Shown here: one piece after another, positions 51,580-60,928 of the stretch | Position numbering within the stretch: position 1 is the stretch's first letter | Layout: every line of letters starts with the position of its first letter | Source: Aldehydirespirator sp965205155 | GTDB taxonomy: Bacteria; Actinomycetota; Acidimicrobiia; Acidimicrobiales; Aldehydirespiratoraceae | Length of the DNA: 64,000 nt | NCBI GenBank assembly: GCA_965205155.1 | Contig: OZ242033.1 | Span: 1,426,001-1,490,000, forward strand | Direction: 5' to 3' | Program-made: the position numbers and the translations under genes | Notes under the pieces: model-generated | What the model saw: the letters and a program-made list of their open reading frames with translations, nothing else | Told to the model about the DNA's origin: nothing | Database searches by the model: none

Positions 51580-53133
51580 ATGTACCCCGGAGCACACGCC
51601 GCCGCGAATCCCGGCAAGCCGGCCGTCATCATGGCCGGGTCGGGGGAGACGATCACGTACGCCCAACTCGACGCCGAGGCCAACCAGGTGTCGCGCCTGT
51701 TCCGGGAGGCCGGACTGGCCCCCGGCGACCATGTGGCCTGGTGCCTGGAGAACCACCGCAACTTCCTGCCCCTGATGTGGGGGGCGCACTACGCGGGACT
51801 GATCTACACGCCCATCAGCAGCCGTCTCACCACCGACGAGATCGCCTACATCGTCGACAACAGCGGCGCCCGGGTCTTCATCACTTCGCAGTACAAGGCC
51901 GTGCAGGCCGCCGAGTTGGCCGACCGGATGGACGGGGTCGAGCTGAGGCTCATGATGGACGATGTCGTCGACGGGTACGGCAGCTACGAGCAGGCTCTGG
52001 CCGCGGCGTCGCCGGAGCCCCTTGATGGCCGGGTGGCCGGCACCGACATGCTCTACAGCTCGGGCACCACCGGGCGCCCCAAGGGCGTGCTCAGCGCCTA
52101 CGAGGCGGTTCCCATCGAGGAGGCCGAGTCGAGGGCGGCCATGATGTGCGTGCTGCTGCTCGCCATGTCCGACGAGTCGGTCTACCTGTCGCCGGCGCCC
52201 CTGTACCACGGCGCGCCGCTGCGCTTCACCATGGCCAACCATGTGATCGGCTCCACCGCGGTGATCATGGAGCGCTTCGACGCGGAGCAGTTCCTGGCCG
52301 CGATCGAGCGCTACTCGGTGACCCACACCCAGGTGGTGCCGACCATGTTCGTGCGGATGCTGAAGCTGCCCGACGAGAAGCGGCTGCGCTACGACCTGTC
52401 GTCGCTGGTTTCCGTGCTGCACGCGGCCGCGCCCTGCCCGGTGGAGGCCAAGCACCGGATGATCGAGTGGCTGGGGCCGATCATCAGCGAGTACTACGCG
52501 GGCACCGAGGGCAACGGGGCCACCTTCTGCGACAGCGAGCAGTGGCTGGCCCGCGAGGGCACGGTGGGGGTGCCGATCAACGGCGAGGTCCACATCGTGG
52601 ACGAAGCCACCGGCCAGGAGGTTCCCGCCGGCGAGGAGGGTGCCGTCTACTTCGGTGAGGGCAACACCTTCGAGTACCACCTCGACGACGAGAAGACCCG
52701 CAACTCCCGGCTGCCCAACGGCTGGTCCACCATCGGCGACGTGGGACGGGTCGACGACGACGGCTTCCTGTACCTCACCGACCGCAAGGCGTACATGATC
52801 ATCTCCGGCGGGGTGAACGTGTACCCCCAGGAGGCCGAGAACCTGTTGACCATGCACCCCGCCGTGCTGGACGCAGCCGTCATCGGCGTGCCCGACGACG
52901 ACCTGGGCGAGGTGCCCAAGGCGGTGGTCCAGCCCATGGACATGCCCGCCGGCGACGAGGCTGAGGCCGAGTTGGAGCGCGAGCTGATCGACTACTGCCG
53001 GGCCAGCCTGGCCTCGGTCAAGTGCCCTCGCACGGTCGACTTCCGCTCCGAGCTGCCCCGCGACGAGACGGGCAAGCTCTACAAGCGCCTGCTGCGCGAC
53101 GAGTACTGGCAGGGCCAGAACCGCCGCATCTAG
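51580..53133 (+). CDS. AMP-forming acyl-CoA synthetase
   Basis: 517 residues from ATG 51580. A3 motif in LYSSGTTGRPKGVLSAYE, A5 in EYYAGTEGNGATF, A7/A8 in GWSTIGDVGRVDDDGFLYLTDRKAYMIISGGVNVYPQEAEN, and the C-terminal catalytic lysine region LPRDETGKLYKRLLRDEYW. Activates a carboxylic acid as the CoA ester. The neighbours (acyl-CoA dehydrogenase, SDR) suggest a fatty- or steroid-acid degradation set. It runs toward the convergent amidohydrolase. Confidence 0.92.
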   Translation: MYPGAHAAANPGKPAVIMAGSGETITYAQLDAEANQVSRLFREAGLAPGDHVAWCLENHRNFLPLMWGAHYAGLIYTPISSRLTTDEIAYIVDNSGARVFITSQYKAVQAAELADRMDGVELRLMMDDVVDGYGSYEQALAAASPEPLDGRVAGTDMLYSSGTTGRPKGVLSAYEAVPIEEAESRAAMMCVLLLAMSDESVYLSPAPLYHGAPLRFTMANHVIGSTAVIMERFDAEQFLAAIERYSVTHTQVVPTMFVRMLKLPDEKRLRYDLSSLVSVLHAAAPCPVEAKHRMIEWLGPIISEYYAGTEGNGATFCDSEQWLAREGTVGVPINGEVHIVDEATGQEVPAGEEGAVYFGEGNTFEYHLDDEKTRNSRLPNGWSTIGDVGRVDDDGFLYLTDRKAYMIISGGVNVYPQEAENLLTMHPAVLDAAVIGVPDDDLGEVPKAVVQPMDMPAGDEAEAELERELIDYCRASLASVKCPRTVDFRSELPRDETGKLYKRLLRDEYWQGQNRRI

Positions 53134-53166
53134 CGGCCCACCGGCCCGTGATCCGGTGCGCTCGCT

Positions 53167-54048
53167 CTAGGTGATCTTGAGGACCCGGGCCGCGTTCTCT
53201 CTCAGGAACTTGGGCCACACCGCGTCTCGGAAGCCGACGTTGGGCATCTCGGTCATGATGCGCTGCAGTGACAGGCCCATGGGGAAGTAGCCGGCGTACA
53301 TGACCTTGTCGGTGCCCCGGGTGTTGGCGTAATCGATGACGGCCTTCGGGTAGTGCTTGGGCGCGAACGCCGAGGTCGAGTAGTGCAGGCCGGGCCATTT
53401 CAGCATCAGCTTCACGGCCAGGGCCTCCCAGGGCTCGCAGCCGTGGCGGGTGACCAGGGTCAGCTCGGGGAAGTCGTACATCACCCGGTCGAGGCGCTCC
53501 ACGTGCTGGCAGTCCATGGGCAGCCGGGGGCCGGGCACGCCTGCGCACACGAAGATGGGGATGTCGAGCTCGCAGCAGACGGCGTACACCGGGTACCACT
53601 TGGCGTCGTCGATGGGGATCTGCGGGAAGCACCCGGCCGGGAAGGTGCCCACCGCCCGGATGTCGTAGGCCTCCTTGCAGTGGCGGATCTTGCGCACCGC
53701 GCCCATCACGTCGTTGGCGTCGGCCTGGCAGGTGGCCACGAACCGGTCGGGGTGGTCGGCCAGAGCCTTGCGGTTCACCTCGCCCTCGCAGCCGATCAGG
53801 CCCCACTCGACGCCGTGGACGTCCATCTCACTCAGGGTGAGCGCGATGGGATCGTCCGCGCCGTACTTCTCCTTGGGCACGCCCTTGAACATGTACTCCA
53901 CCGGGAAGTCGAACTCGGCCGACTCGGAGTCCTTGAGCTGCTTGCGGATGAACTCGTAGTGCTCGAAGTCCTTGGCGGGGAAGCCGATCATCGTGTCGAC
54001 GATCCCCACATCGGTCGGCATTGGCATGGTGTCGGCTCCGTTCGTCAT
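53167..54048 (-). CDS. Amidohydrolase-2 family protein
   Basis: 293 residues from ATG 54048; ATG 54027 is also possible. IVDTMIGFPAKDFEHYEFIRKQL, MDVHGVEWGLIGCEGEVNRKALADHPDRFVATCQAD, DIPIFVCAGVPGPRLPMDCQHVERLDRVMYDFPELTLVTRHGCEPWEALAVKLMLKWPGLHYSTSAFAPKHYPKAV form the family's barrel. The first HxH motif is absent (DTMIG), so metal binding differs from classical members. Substrate unknown. Same strand as, and downstream of, the acyl-CoA dehydrogenase. Confidence 0.8.
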   Translation of the reverse strand: MTNGADTMPMPTDVGIVDTMIGFPAKDFEHYEFIRKQLKDSESAEFDFPVEYMFKGVPKEKYGADDPIALTLSEMDVHGVEWGLIGCEGEVNRKALADHPDRFVATCQADANDVMGAVRKIRHCKEAYDIRAVGTFPAGCFPQIPIDDAKWYPVYAVCCELDIPIFVCAGVPGPRLPMDCQHVERLDRVMYDFPELTLVTRHGCEPWEALAVKLMLKWPGLHYSTSAFAPKHYPKAVIDYANTRGTDKVMYAGYFPMGLSLQRIMTEMPNVGFRDAVWPKFLRENAARVLKIT

Positions 54049-54080
54049 GGGCCTGGCTCGTTCGCCGGCCCGCTCGGCCT

Positions 54081-55307
54081 CTAGTTGCGGGGCACGTCGC
54101 GCCAGGGAATCTCCTTGTCCACCCTGGGCTCGCCGGGCAGGCCCAGGACCTGCTCGCCGAGGATGTTGCGCATGATCTCGCTCGTGCCGCCCTCGATGGA
54201 GTTGGCCCGGGACCGCAGGAAGCCGTGGTGGGTGTCGCCGAACTTGCCGTCGAGCGAGATCGCCGTGGGCCGGCGGAACCCGTAGTCGTAGTCCACCATC
54301 GCCGCGGGGCCCTCGAGGTCGAGGACCTTCGATGTGAGCTCCTTGTTGAACTCGGCCAGCATCAGCTTGCTCACCGACCCCTCCGGTCCGGGGTTGCCGG
54401 CCCGGGCGTTCTGGAAGGCCCGGACGTTGGTGAGCCGCAGAGCCTCGCCCCGCACCCACAGCTGCATCACCTCGTCGCGGTGGGCCTTGGTGCGCACCGA
54501 CGGGTCCATGTTGCGGTAGGCCTCCAGCAGGTTGCCCAGCGGTCCCTCGCGACCAGTGGTGGCGCCGCCCACCGCGCCGCCGATGGCGGTGCGCTCGTTC
54601 ATCAGCGTGGTGAGCGAGACGCGCCACCCCTCGCCGACCGCACCGATCCGGGCCGTGTCGGGCACCCGCACGTCGGTCATGTACACCTCGTTGAACTCGG
54701 CTTCGCCGGTGATCTGGCGCAGGGGCCGCACCTCCACGCCCGGTGCTCGCATGTCGAGCGCGAAGTAGGTCAGCCCCTTGTGCTTGGGCAGTTCCGGGTT
54801 GGAGCGGGCCACCAGCATTCCCAGGTCGGCGACATGGGCCAGCGTGTTCCACACCTTCTGGCCGTTCACCACCCACTCGTCGCCGTCGCGCTCGGCCCGG
54901 GTGCCCAGCCCCGCGAAGTCCGAGCCGGAGCCGGGCTCGCTGAACAGCTGGCACCAGCGCTCCTCCCCGGTGAACAGGGGCCTCAGGTAGCGGCGCTTCT
55001 GCTCGTCGGTGCCGTGGGTGAGGATGGTCGGGCCGATCAGCATCATGAAGAACGTGGAGGGGTCGGCGGGCTGGGCGCCCGCGGCCCGCAGCCGCCGATC
55101 GACCGCTCGCTGGAGCCGGCGGGACAGGCCGAGCCCGCCGAAGCCCGGCGGGTGGTGCACCCAGGCCAGGCCGGCGTCGTACTGGTGGCCCCGGAACTCG
55201 ATGTGGCTCTCGGTGGCGGGGTCGTGATCGGCCAGCAAGGCATCGACGGCCTCGTCGGCGACGCGGGTCTGCTCGTCGGTGTCGGCCGGTGCTTGGATGG
55301 CTGTCAT
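54081..55307 (-). CDS. Acyl-CoA dehydrogenase
   Basis: 408 residues from ATG 55307. FAD-dependent: WCQLFSEPGSGSDFAGLGTRAERDGDEWVVNGQKVWNTLAHVADLGMLVARS is the central beta domain, with FNEVYMTDVRVP and the C-terminal helices (SRANSIEGGTSEIMRNILGEQVLGLP). The EGGTSEIMRN tail is typical. Of the kind found in actinobacterial fatty-acid or cholesterol side-chain degradation clusters. The exact chain is unknown. Confidence 0.92.
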   Translation of the reverse strand: MTAIQAPADTDEQTRVADEAVDALLADHDPATESHIEFRGHQYDAGLAWVHHPPGFGGLGLSRRLQRAVDRRLRAAGAQPADPSTFFMMLIGPTILTHGTDEQKRRYLRPLFTGEERWCQLFSEPGSGSDFAGLGTRAERDGDEWVVNGQKVWNTLAHVADLGMLVARSNPELPKHKGLTYFALDMRAPGVEVRPLRQITGEAEFNEVYMTDVRVPDTARIGAVGEGWRVSLTTLMNERTAIGGAVGGATTGREGPLGNLLEAYRNMDPSVRTKAHRDEVMQLWVRGEALRLTNVRAFQNARAGNPGPEGSVSKLMLAEFNKELTSKVLDLEGPAAMVDYDYGFRRPTAISLDGKFGDTHHGFLRSRANSIEGGTSEIMRNILGEQVLGLPGEPRVDKEIPWRDVPRN

Positions 55308-55364
55308 GGTGCGATTCTCCGGTGGACGTTGCGGTTGCAGGCGGGTCGGCGTCATGCTTGGACC

Positions 55365-56162
55365 ATGCATTCTTACTCCCGCCAATCCCTGATCGACACC
55401 ACTGAGGCCTGTTTCGCCGAGATTTCGGCGCTGTGTGCCGACCTCTCCGACGAGGAGTGGACCGTGCAGTCGCTGTGCCCCGACTGGACGGCACGCCAGG
55501 CCATCGGCCATGCCGTCGGGGTAGAGGATGTGATCTCCGGATGGGAGATCAGCACCGACGACATGCCGCCGTTCGAGAAGATGGTGGCCCTCACCGGAGC
55601 GTCCGCAGGAATGTCGTCGGCCGAGTTCGGCGCCAGGGTGGCCGAGATCTTCGACGCTCGCCGGTCGGACCTGGCCGCGCTGAGCGACGAGGACATCGGG
55701 AGCCAGTCGTGGACGCCGGTGGGGGTGCAGAGCTACGGGGGCTTCCTGGCCATCCGCATCTTCGACATGTGGGTCCACGTGCGCGACTGCACCATCCCGC
55801 TGGGGCGGGCCACCGACGACAGCGGTCCCGCGGCCGAGATCGCCTTCGATCAGGTGGAGCGCTCGATCGGCTACATCATGGGCAAACGGGTCGGCCTGCC
55901 CGACGGCATGAGCCTCAGGGCCGACATCACCGGTCCGGTGCAGCGCCAGATCGCGGTGGCGGTGGACGGCCGGGCCAAGGCCGTGGATCCCGGGTCGCTG
56001 GATTCGCCCGACGTGGTGCTCACCGCCGACTCGCTGACCTTCATCATGCTGGCCTGCGGGCGCATCGACCCCCAGTCCAAGATCGACGACGGCTCGATCT
56101 CCTGGAGCGGCGACGCCCACTGGGGCGAGCACGCGGCCCGCAGCCTCCGCTTCACAATGTGA
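55365..56162 (+). CDS. MDMPI/DinB-type mycothiol-dependent protein
   Basis: 265 residues from ATG 55365. SRQSLIDTTEACFAEISALCADLSDEEWTVQSLCPDWTARQAIGHAVGVEDV has the W..CPDW...D/Q..HhxG pattern of the maleylpyruvate isomerase N-terminal (DinB-like) domain, and WVHVRDCTIPLG and FIMLACGRIDP belong to the C-terminal part. Many actinobacterial members use mycothiol; the specific reaction is unknown. Divergent from the acyl-CoA dehydrogenase. Confidence 0.8.
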   Translation: MHSYSRQSLIDTTEACFAEISALCADLSDEEWTVQSLCPDWTARQAIGHAVGVEDVISGWEISTDDMPPFEKMVALTGASAGMSSAEFGARVAEIFDARRSDLAALSDEDIGSQSWTPVGVQSYGGFLAIRIFDMWVHVRDCTIPLGRATDDSGPAAEIAFDQVERSIGYIMGKRVGLPDGMSLRADITGPVQRQIAVAVDGRAKAVDPGSLDSPDVVLTADSLTFIMLACGRIDPQSKIDDGSISWSGDAHWGEHAARSLRFTM

Positions 56163-56177
56163 TGACCCCAAGGACGT

Positions 56178-56222
56178 TCTGTGTGCGCCTATTGGCCGTA
56201 TGGGCGGTCATGCGCACACAGA
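56178..56222 (+). promoter_or_regulatory. 11-bp perfect inverted repeat between the MDMPI gene and mutA-like gene
   Basis: TCTGTGTGCGC (56178-56188) and GCGCACACAGA (56212-56222), perfect over 11 bp with a 23-nt loop holding GGCCGTATGGGCGG. It ends 18 bp before the mutA-like ATG and starts 15 bp after the preceding stop. Could be a terminator, an operator or a relative of the 47-bp repeat (the loop centre is vaguely similar); not separable by eye. Confidence 0.55.
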
Positions 56223-56240
56223 GTGCATGGCATTGGTGAG

Positions 56241-58076
56241 ATGACATCTGGGGGTTGGAAAGCGGCCGGCAGTGATGACTGGCTGGCCGAGGTCGAGCGG
56301 ACCCTGCGGGGCCGGGACCTCGCCGATCTGATCAGCACCACCCGCGACGGCCTCGAAATACAGGCGCTGTACACCCAGAGCCCTGACCGGCCCGCGGCGG
56401 TGGGGGCGGCCGCGCCCGAGGATCGGCGCGCGCGGGGCTGGGACATCCGCCAGCGTCACAGGGTCACGGCGACTGACAGCGACTTCAGGGCAACCCAGCA
56501 CGAGATCGAGCAGGATTTGGCGGGCGGCGTCGCCTCCGTGGAGCTTGATGTCCCCGCAGGCGTTGATGTAGATGCACTCGACGCTGTGCTTCAGGGTGTC
56601 GACCTGGCGTCGACGCCGGTGGCGCTGGCGCCTCACGCCGATGTGGCGGTGGCCGAGGCCCTCGTTGCTGTGGCGGAGCGGCGGGGCGGGATGCTCGCGT
56701 CCGGAAGCAGTCTCGGCCTCGATCCGGTTGGGGAGTGGGCCCGTGCGGGCCGTATAGCCGACCTGGCCCACGCGGCCGGCTGGGCCGCGCAGGCGGCGGA
56801 GTCCGGCTCGGCTTCGCCCGGCGTCCGGGTGTTCGCCGTTGACGCGGTTCGCTACGCCGACGCGGGCGCGACCGAGGTGCAGACCCTGGGCTGGGCGACG
56901 GCTACCGGGGTCGCCTACCTGCGTGCGCTGGCAGGGGCGGGGATCCCGGTGGATGCGGCGGCCGGGCTGATCGGATTCTGCCTGCCGGCCAACGCCGACC
57001 AGTTCGTGACCATCGCCGCGCTGCGAGCAGCCCGGGTGATGTGGGCGCGGGTGGTGACGGCCAGCGGCGGCTCGCAGGAGGCAGCCCGCCAATACCAGCA
57101 CGCGGTCACCGCAATCCACACGTACAGCCGGCGCGATCCGTGGGTCAACCTGCTGCGGGGCTCCGTGGCCGCGCTGGCCGCGGGCGTGGCCGGCGCCGAC
57201 GCCGTGACCGTGCTGCCCTTCGATCTTGTGTCGGGAACGGTCGACTCCGACGGCACTCTGGGGCGCCGGCTGGCCCGCAACACCCAGCTGCTGCTGCTGG
57301 AGGAGTCTCATCTGGCTCGATCGTCGGACCCGGCAGGCGGGTCGTTCTACGTGGAGTCGCTCACGGAGGAACTGGCCTCGGGGGGATGGAGGGTGCTGCA
57401 AGAAGTCGAGGCGTCCGGCGGGATCGAGGCCGCCATCGACAGCGGAGTGTTGGCTGCCGCCATCGACGAGAGCTGGTGGTCCCGGCTGGGAGCGCTGCGG
57501 ACCCGGAGCGAGCCACTGACCGGTGTCAGCGAGTTCCCGCTACTGGACGAGCCCGCTCCGAGGATTCTTGCCGACCCCAACGCGACCCCGCCTGGAGCGG
57601 GCCTGCCGATCAGGCGCTTGGCCGAGCCCTTCGAGGACCTGCGCGACGCCGCCGACCGCCATCGAGCCGCCAATGGCGACCGGCCCGCGGTGTGGGTGGC
57701 GTCCCTGGGGTCGACCGCGGAACACTCGGCCCGCACCGCCTGGGCACAGAACCTGCTGGCCGCGGGCGGCATCGAGGCCCGGGGCGCCGCCGGTGTGGAC
57801 TCGCCCATCGCGGCGGCGGCAGACTTCGCGGCGTCGGGCCTGACTGTGGCGGTCATCACCGGCAGCGACGACATGTACCGCCTGCGGGGCGCGGCCACTG
57901 CTAGTGCCCTGGCCGAAGCCGGAGCGGCCTTCCTGGCCCTGGTCTGCGACTCCGGCACGCCCGCCGAGCTGCTCTCAGAGCTGGAGTCATCCGGCATCGA
58001 CGAGGCCTGGCACGACGGCATCGACGCCGCAGCCGCGCTGGAACGCCTCCACGCAGTCCTCGGCGTCACTTGGTGA
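56241..58076 (+). CDS. Methylmalonyl-CoA mutase small subunit (MutA-like)
   Basis: 611 residues from ATG 56241. Mutase barrel features: LYTQSPDRP and GWDIRQRH near the N-terminus, GTAxx-type AFDLVSGTVDSDGTLGRRLARNTQLLLLEESHLARSSDPAGGSFYVESLTEEL, and a C-terminal flavodoxin-like domain (AVWVASLGSTAEHSARTAWAQNLLAAGGIEARG). The B12-binding DxHxxG is missing, as expected for the non-catalytic small subunit. The partner large subunit MutB normally follows directly, but the next gene is unrelated. Confidence 0.82.
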   Translation: MTSGGWKAAGSDDWLAEVERTLRGRDLADLISTTRDGLEIQALYTQSPDRPAAVGAAAPEDRRARGWDIRQRHRVTATDSDFRATQHEIEQDLAGGVASVELDVPAGVDVDALDAVLQGVDLASTPVALAPHADVAVAEALVAVAERRGGMLASGSSLGLDPVGEWARAGRIADLAHAAGWAAQAAESGSASPGVRVFAVDAVRYADAGATEVQTLGWATATGVAYLRALAGAGIPVDAAAGLIGFCLPANADQFVTIAALRAARVMWARVVTASGGSQEAARQYQHAVTAIHTYSRRDPWVNLLRGSVAALAAGVAGADAVTVLPFDLVSGTVDSDGTLGRRLARNTQLLLLEESHLARSSDPAGGSFYVESLTEELASGGWRVLQEVEASGGIEAAIDSGVLAAAIDESWWSRLGALRTRSEPLTGVSEFPLLDEPAPRILADPNATPPGAGLPIRRLAEPFEDLRDAADRHRAANGDRPAVWVASLGSTAEHSARTAWAQNLLAAGGIEARGAAGVDSPIAAAADFAASGLTVAVITGSDDMYRLRGAATASALAEAGAAFLALVCDSGTPAELLSELESSGIDEAWHDGIDAAAALERLHAVLGVTW

Positions 58077-58077
58077 T

Positions 58078-58102
58078 CAGGCCTGCCGCCGACTGCGGCC
58101 TG
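58078..58102 (+). terminator. Hairpin after the mutA-like gene
   Basis: CAGGCC (58078-58083) and GGCCTG (58097-58102) form a 6-bp stem with a 13-nt loop, followed by TTTCCC, immediately after the mutA-like stop. Probable terminator marking the end of the metabolic region. The rest of the gap to 58270 is less GC-rich and shows no gene. Confidence 0.5.
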
Positions 58103-58270
58103 TTTCCCAGAATCGGGACGCGGATCCGGCGCTGTTCGATCCTCGGAGCGAGATAGGTCCTCCGCTGTTTCGATTGGTTTGCCCCATTCGCATCAGGTGG
58201 TCCCTTCAATCGTCCGTCACTATGGTTGCCCGCTAAGTGACAGCGACCTCCCAGCCAGTCGAGGTGAGCC

Positions 58271-60028
58271 ATGAACTCTCAGCGGGATGACCCAGTTCGG
58301 ATCAGCGACGTTACGGAGCGCCTCACCTCCACGGGTCGTGTGTCGGGCTATCAGATCGAGGTTTGGCACGACGGCCTCAATGAGCATCGTGTCTTGAGCG
58401 ATCGTGACCTAGGCGTACTGCAGAACAAGCTCGATGCCCACCTCTCACGTTGGGACGAGAAGTACGAGAAGCGCCTTGAGCGAGAAGCACGCGAGGCGCA
58501 GCGACAATCGGGTCTCGAGACGGCTGAGGTGGTGACGGAGGAAGCTCAAGCGGCATTGCAAGCCTGCCGGGACATTCTGCAACACACGCTTGGCGTGGAC
58601 GACCGGTTGGACTGGGAGGCGCTTAAGAGCCGGGCACCGATGACTCGTGAGCCGAAGGGGACGGACGGTATCGAATACGATGAGCGAACCGGCAGGCCTG
58701 TCGCCTACGACCCGGCTCCTCCACCCCGAGGTACGGTTCCCGTCTATTCGCCGCCGAAGCTGGGTCTATTGGATCGTCTCTCGTCTGCTAGGCGGAGCCG
58801 CAAGGAGGAGGAAGCTCGAGCTTTGCATGACCAGGCGCTCCAGCGGTGGCAGGACAAGCTGGACGAGGTTGCTCGCCTAGACGCGGCGCTCCAAGAGACC
58901 CTTGCTTTGGAGCAGCAAGAGTGGGAAGCAGAAGAGGGTGAGTACAAGAAGCGCCAAGAGGCATCCAATACTGCGGTCGACGCCCTGAGGCTCAGCTACG
59001 AGCAATGGGAGGGCGAGGACGGTCGAGCAATAGAGGAGCATGCTGAGATCGTCTTGAACGCATCTGAGTATCCAGACTGGATCGCTATCGACTTTGAGCT
59101 CGGGTACAACCGAGAGACAAGGACGATGGTCGTCGAGTACCAACTGCCCCTGGAGGAGTCAATGCCGTCCGTCAAGGGGGTTACCTACGTACAGAGCCGA
59201 GGGGAGTTGAAGCGCAGCTACATCTCAGCGCGCGAGAAAGCGGCTCTGTACGAGAGTGTGCTTCACCAAGTCGCCCTAAGGACGATTCATGAGTTGTACG
59301 AAGCAGACGAAGCGGGCGCCTTCGATGCGGTCGTGTTCAACGGTTGGGTTGATAGCGTCGACCCCGCAACGGGGAATCGCAGCGAGAGTTGCATCATGTC
59401 AGTGCAGGCCCGCCGTGAGGAGTTCCTCGAATTGAACCTGGCACAGGTTGAACCGCGAGCGTGCTACCGAACGCTGAAGGGTGTCTCGGCTGCCAAGCTC
59501 GCGACTCTCACTCCGGTACAGCCGATTCTTCGACTGGATACGGGCGACAGACGATTCGTCGAGGCACGGGACATCGCCAAGGATCTCTCGGCCGAGATGA
59601 ACTTGGCGACCATGGACTGGGAGAGCTTTGAGCACCTAGTACGAGAGATTTTCGAGCAGGAGTTCGTTTCGGAGGGCGGTGAGGTCAAGGTCACGCAGGC
59701 AAGCCGAGACGGCGGCGTGGACGCAATCGCCTTTGACCCGGACCCGATCCGCGGCGGCAAGTACGTGATCCAAGCGAAGCGCTACACGCGAACTGTCGGC
59801 GTTACTGCCGTTCGTGACCTGTACGGCACGGTCCTGCATGAGGGAGCTGACCGTGGAATCCTGGTCACGACCGCGGACTACGGGGCCGACTCCGTTAGCT
59901 TCGCGAGCGACAAGCCCCTGACGCTGATCAACGGAGCCCAGCTCTTGTCACTACTTGAGAAGCACGGGCACCGGGCGCGGATTGACATAGCGGAAGCTAG
60001 GGCTCTCCAGGCCGATCAAGGCCCGTAA
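58271..60028 (+). CDS. Mrr-type restriction endonuclease-like protein with coiled coil
   Basis: 585 residues from ATG 58271, preceded by GAGGTGAGCC. Residues about 1-50 form a small domain (ISDVTERLTSTGRVSGYQ, HRVLSDRDLGVLQNKL). Charged helical and coiled-coil stretches follow at roughly 55-110 and 170-260, then a central domain. Residues about 445-560 form the nuclease: FEHLVREIFEQEF, ASRDGGVDAIAFDPDP (catalytic Asp) and YVIQAKRY (Q-A-K), the PD-(D/E)xK Mrr pattern. Such enzymes cut modified or foreign DNA. First gene of the lower-GC island. A degraded relative of its N-terminus lies at 62938. Confidence 0.8.
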   Translation: MNSQRDDPVRISDVTERLTSTGRVSGYQIEVWHDGLNEHRVLSDRDLGVLQNKLDAHLSRWDEKYEKRLEREAREAQRQSGLETAEVVTEEAQAALQACRDILQHTLGVDDRLDWEALKSRAPMTREPKGTDGIEYDERTGRPVAYDPAPPPRGTVPVYSPPKLGLLDRLSSARRSRKEEEARALHDQALQRWQDKLDEVARLDAALQETLALEQQEWEAEEGEYKKRQEASNTAVDALRLSYEQWEGEDGRAIEEHAEIVLNASEYPDWIAIDFELGYNRETRTMVVEYQLPLEESMPSVKGVTYVQSRGELKRSYISAREKAALYESVLHQVALRTIHELYEADEAGAFDAVVFNGWVDSVDPATGNRSESCIMSVQARREEFLELNLAQVEPRACYRTLKGVSAAKLATLTPVQPILRLDTGDRRFVEARDIAKDLSAEMNLATMDWESFEHLVREIFEQEFVSEGGEVKVTQASRDGGVDAIAFDPDPIRGGKYVIQAKRYTRTVGVTAVRDLYGTVLHEGADRGILVTTADYGADSVSFASDKPLTLINGAQLLSLLEKHGHRARIDIAEARALQADQGP

Positions 60029-60118
60029 GGCACTGCGCTGATCCGGTGACGGACCATCAACCCGAGGTTTGCCCTTCACTCCAAGCGTGATTGAACGAGA
60101 TGGACCCACCTTGCAGCG

Positions 60119-60928
60119 TCAGAGCACTGCTAGCAGGTCTGACACTAGAGCGGCGAACGATGCGGCGACGGTGTCGGGGTCGGCGGTTGGCCCGGCGGCC
60201 CGCACGGCCATGGCGACTCCCGTTGCCTGCTGGTTGCCGAAGAGCGGATTGAGGTGCTCAATGGCTTCGGCTGTGACATCGGCGCTCAACTCATGGGTTC
60301 CGAGATGATCCAGGCGGCTGGCTAGGTGGGTGGTGTCGGTGGCCTGGAACAGGCGAAGCACATCGAGAGCGTCCTTGTCGCTGATGCGGTCGTTGGCATC
60401 GGCGCGTTCGGCGATCTTGTGAACCTTGGCGACCGTGAGCGCGCCCGGACCGGCCACATGCATCGTGACGCTACGGCTGTCGGATGGGTCGAGAGACCGG
60501 ACCTTCATCGCTTCTCGGTCAACTAACGCGGCTTCAAGCCCCTTGGCCCGACGGGCTACGCGCTTGCCGTGCGGGCCGAGACGAGCGCCGCGAGATCCGG
60601 GCCCGGCCAGCGCGTCGGGCACCATGAGATCGACATAGACGTCGTCGGGACTGACCCAACTGCCGGGGTGCTCGCGGAGTGTGAAGCCGCTTCGGATCAA
60701 CAGGCCACCTAGCCGAGGCGAGTCGGCGAGATCGGTCGGGGAGATGGCGAGGTCGGCGTCGGTTGTGTAGGGCGCCGCAGCGTCGAACAGATCGGCCTCG
60801 CCGGTGTGGACGTAGACGGCCTGAGCGCCGACGAGAACGACTGAGTCGAGATGTGCGGCAATGGCGTCGGCTGCATCCAGGAGGGCGCTGCGTGCGCGGA
60901 CGTACTCAGAGTTCGGATCGCCAGGCAT
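60119..60928 (-). CDS. AbiEii-like nucleotidyltransferase toxin
   Basis: 269 residues from ATG 60928. LDSVVLVGAQAVYVHTGEADLFDAAAPYTTDADLAISP carries the nucleotidyltransferase fold: the GxQA loop and an acidic pair in TTDADL. The LTVAKVHKIAERADANDRISDKDALDVLRLF segment matches the later helical part of AbiEii-type proteins. AbiE systems are type IV toxin-antitoxin/abortive phage infection modules. It starts 23 bp inside the end of the upstream partner. An upstream in-frame extension exists but only over antisense of the partner gene. Confidence 0.75.
   Translation of the reverse strand: MPGDPNSEYVRARSALLDAADAIAAHLDSVVLVGAQAVYVHTGEADLFDAAAPYTTDADLAISPTDLADSPRLGGLLIRSGFTLREHPGSWVSPDDVYVDLMVPDALAGPGSRGARLGPHGKRVARRAKGLEAALVDREAMKVRSLDPSDSRSVTMHVAGPGALTVAKVHKIAERADANDRISDKDALDVLRLFQATDTTHLASRLDHLGTHELSADVTAEAIEHLNPLFGNQQATGVAMAVRAAGPTADPDTVAASFAALVSDLLAVL

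Noticed and set aside
51487..52857. 456-codon frame on the minus strand within the acyl-CoA synthetase
   Set aside because: Composition is that of a GC-rich shadow (many His, Gly, Arg, Val) and the sense frame has full family motifs.
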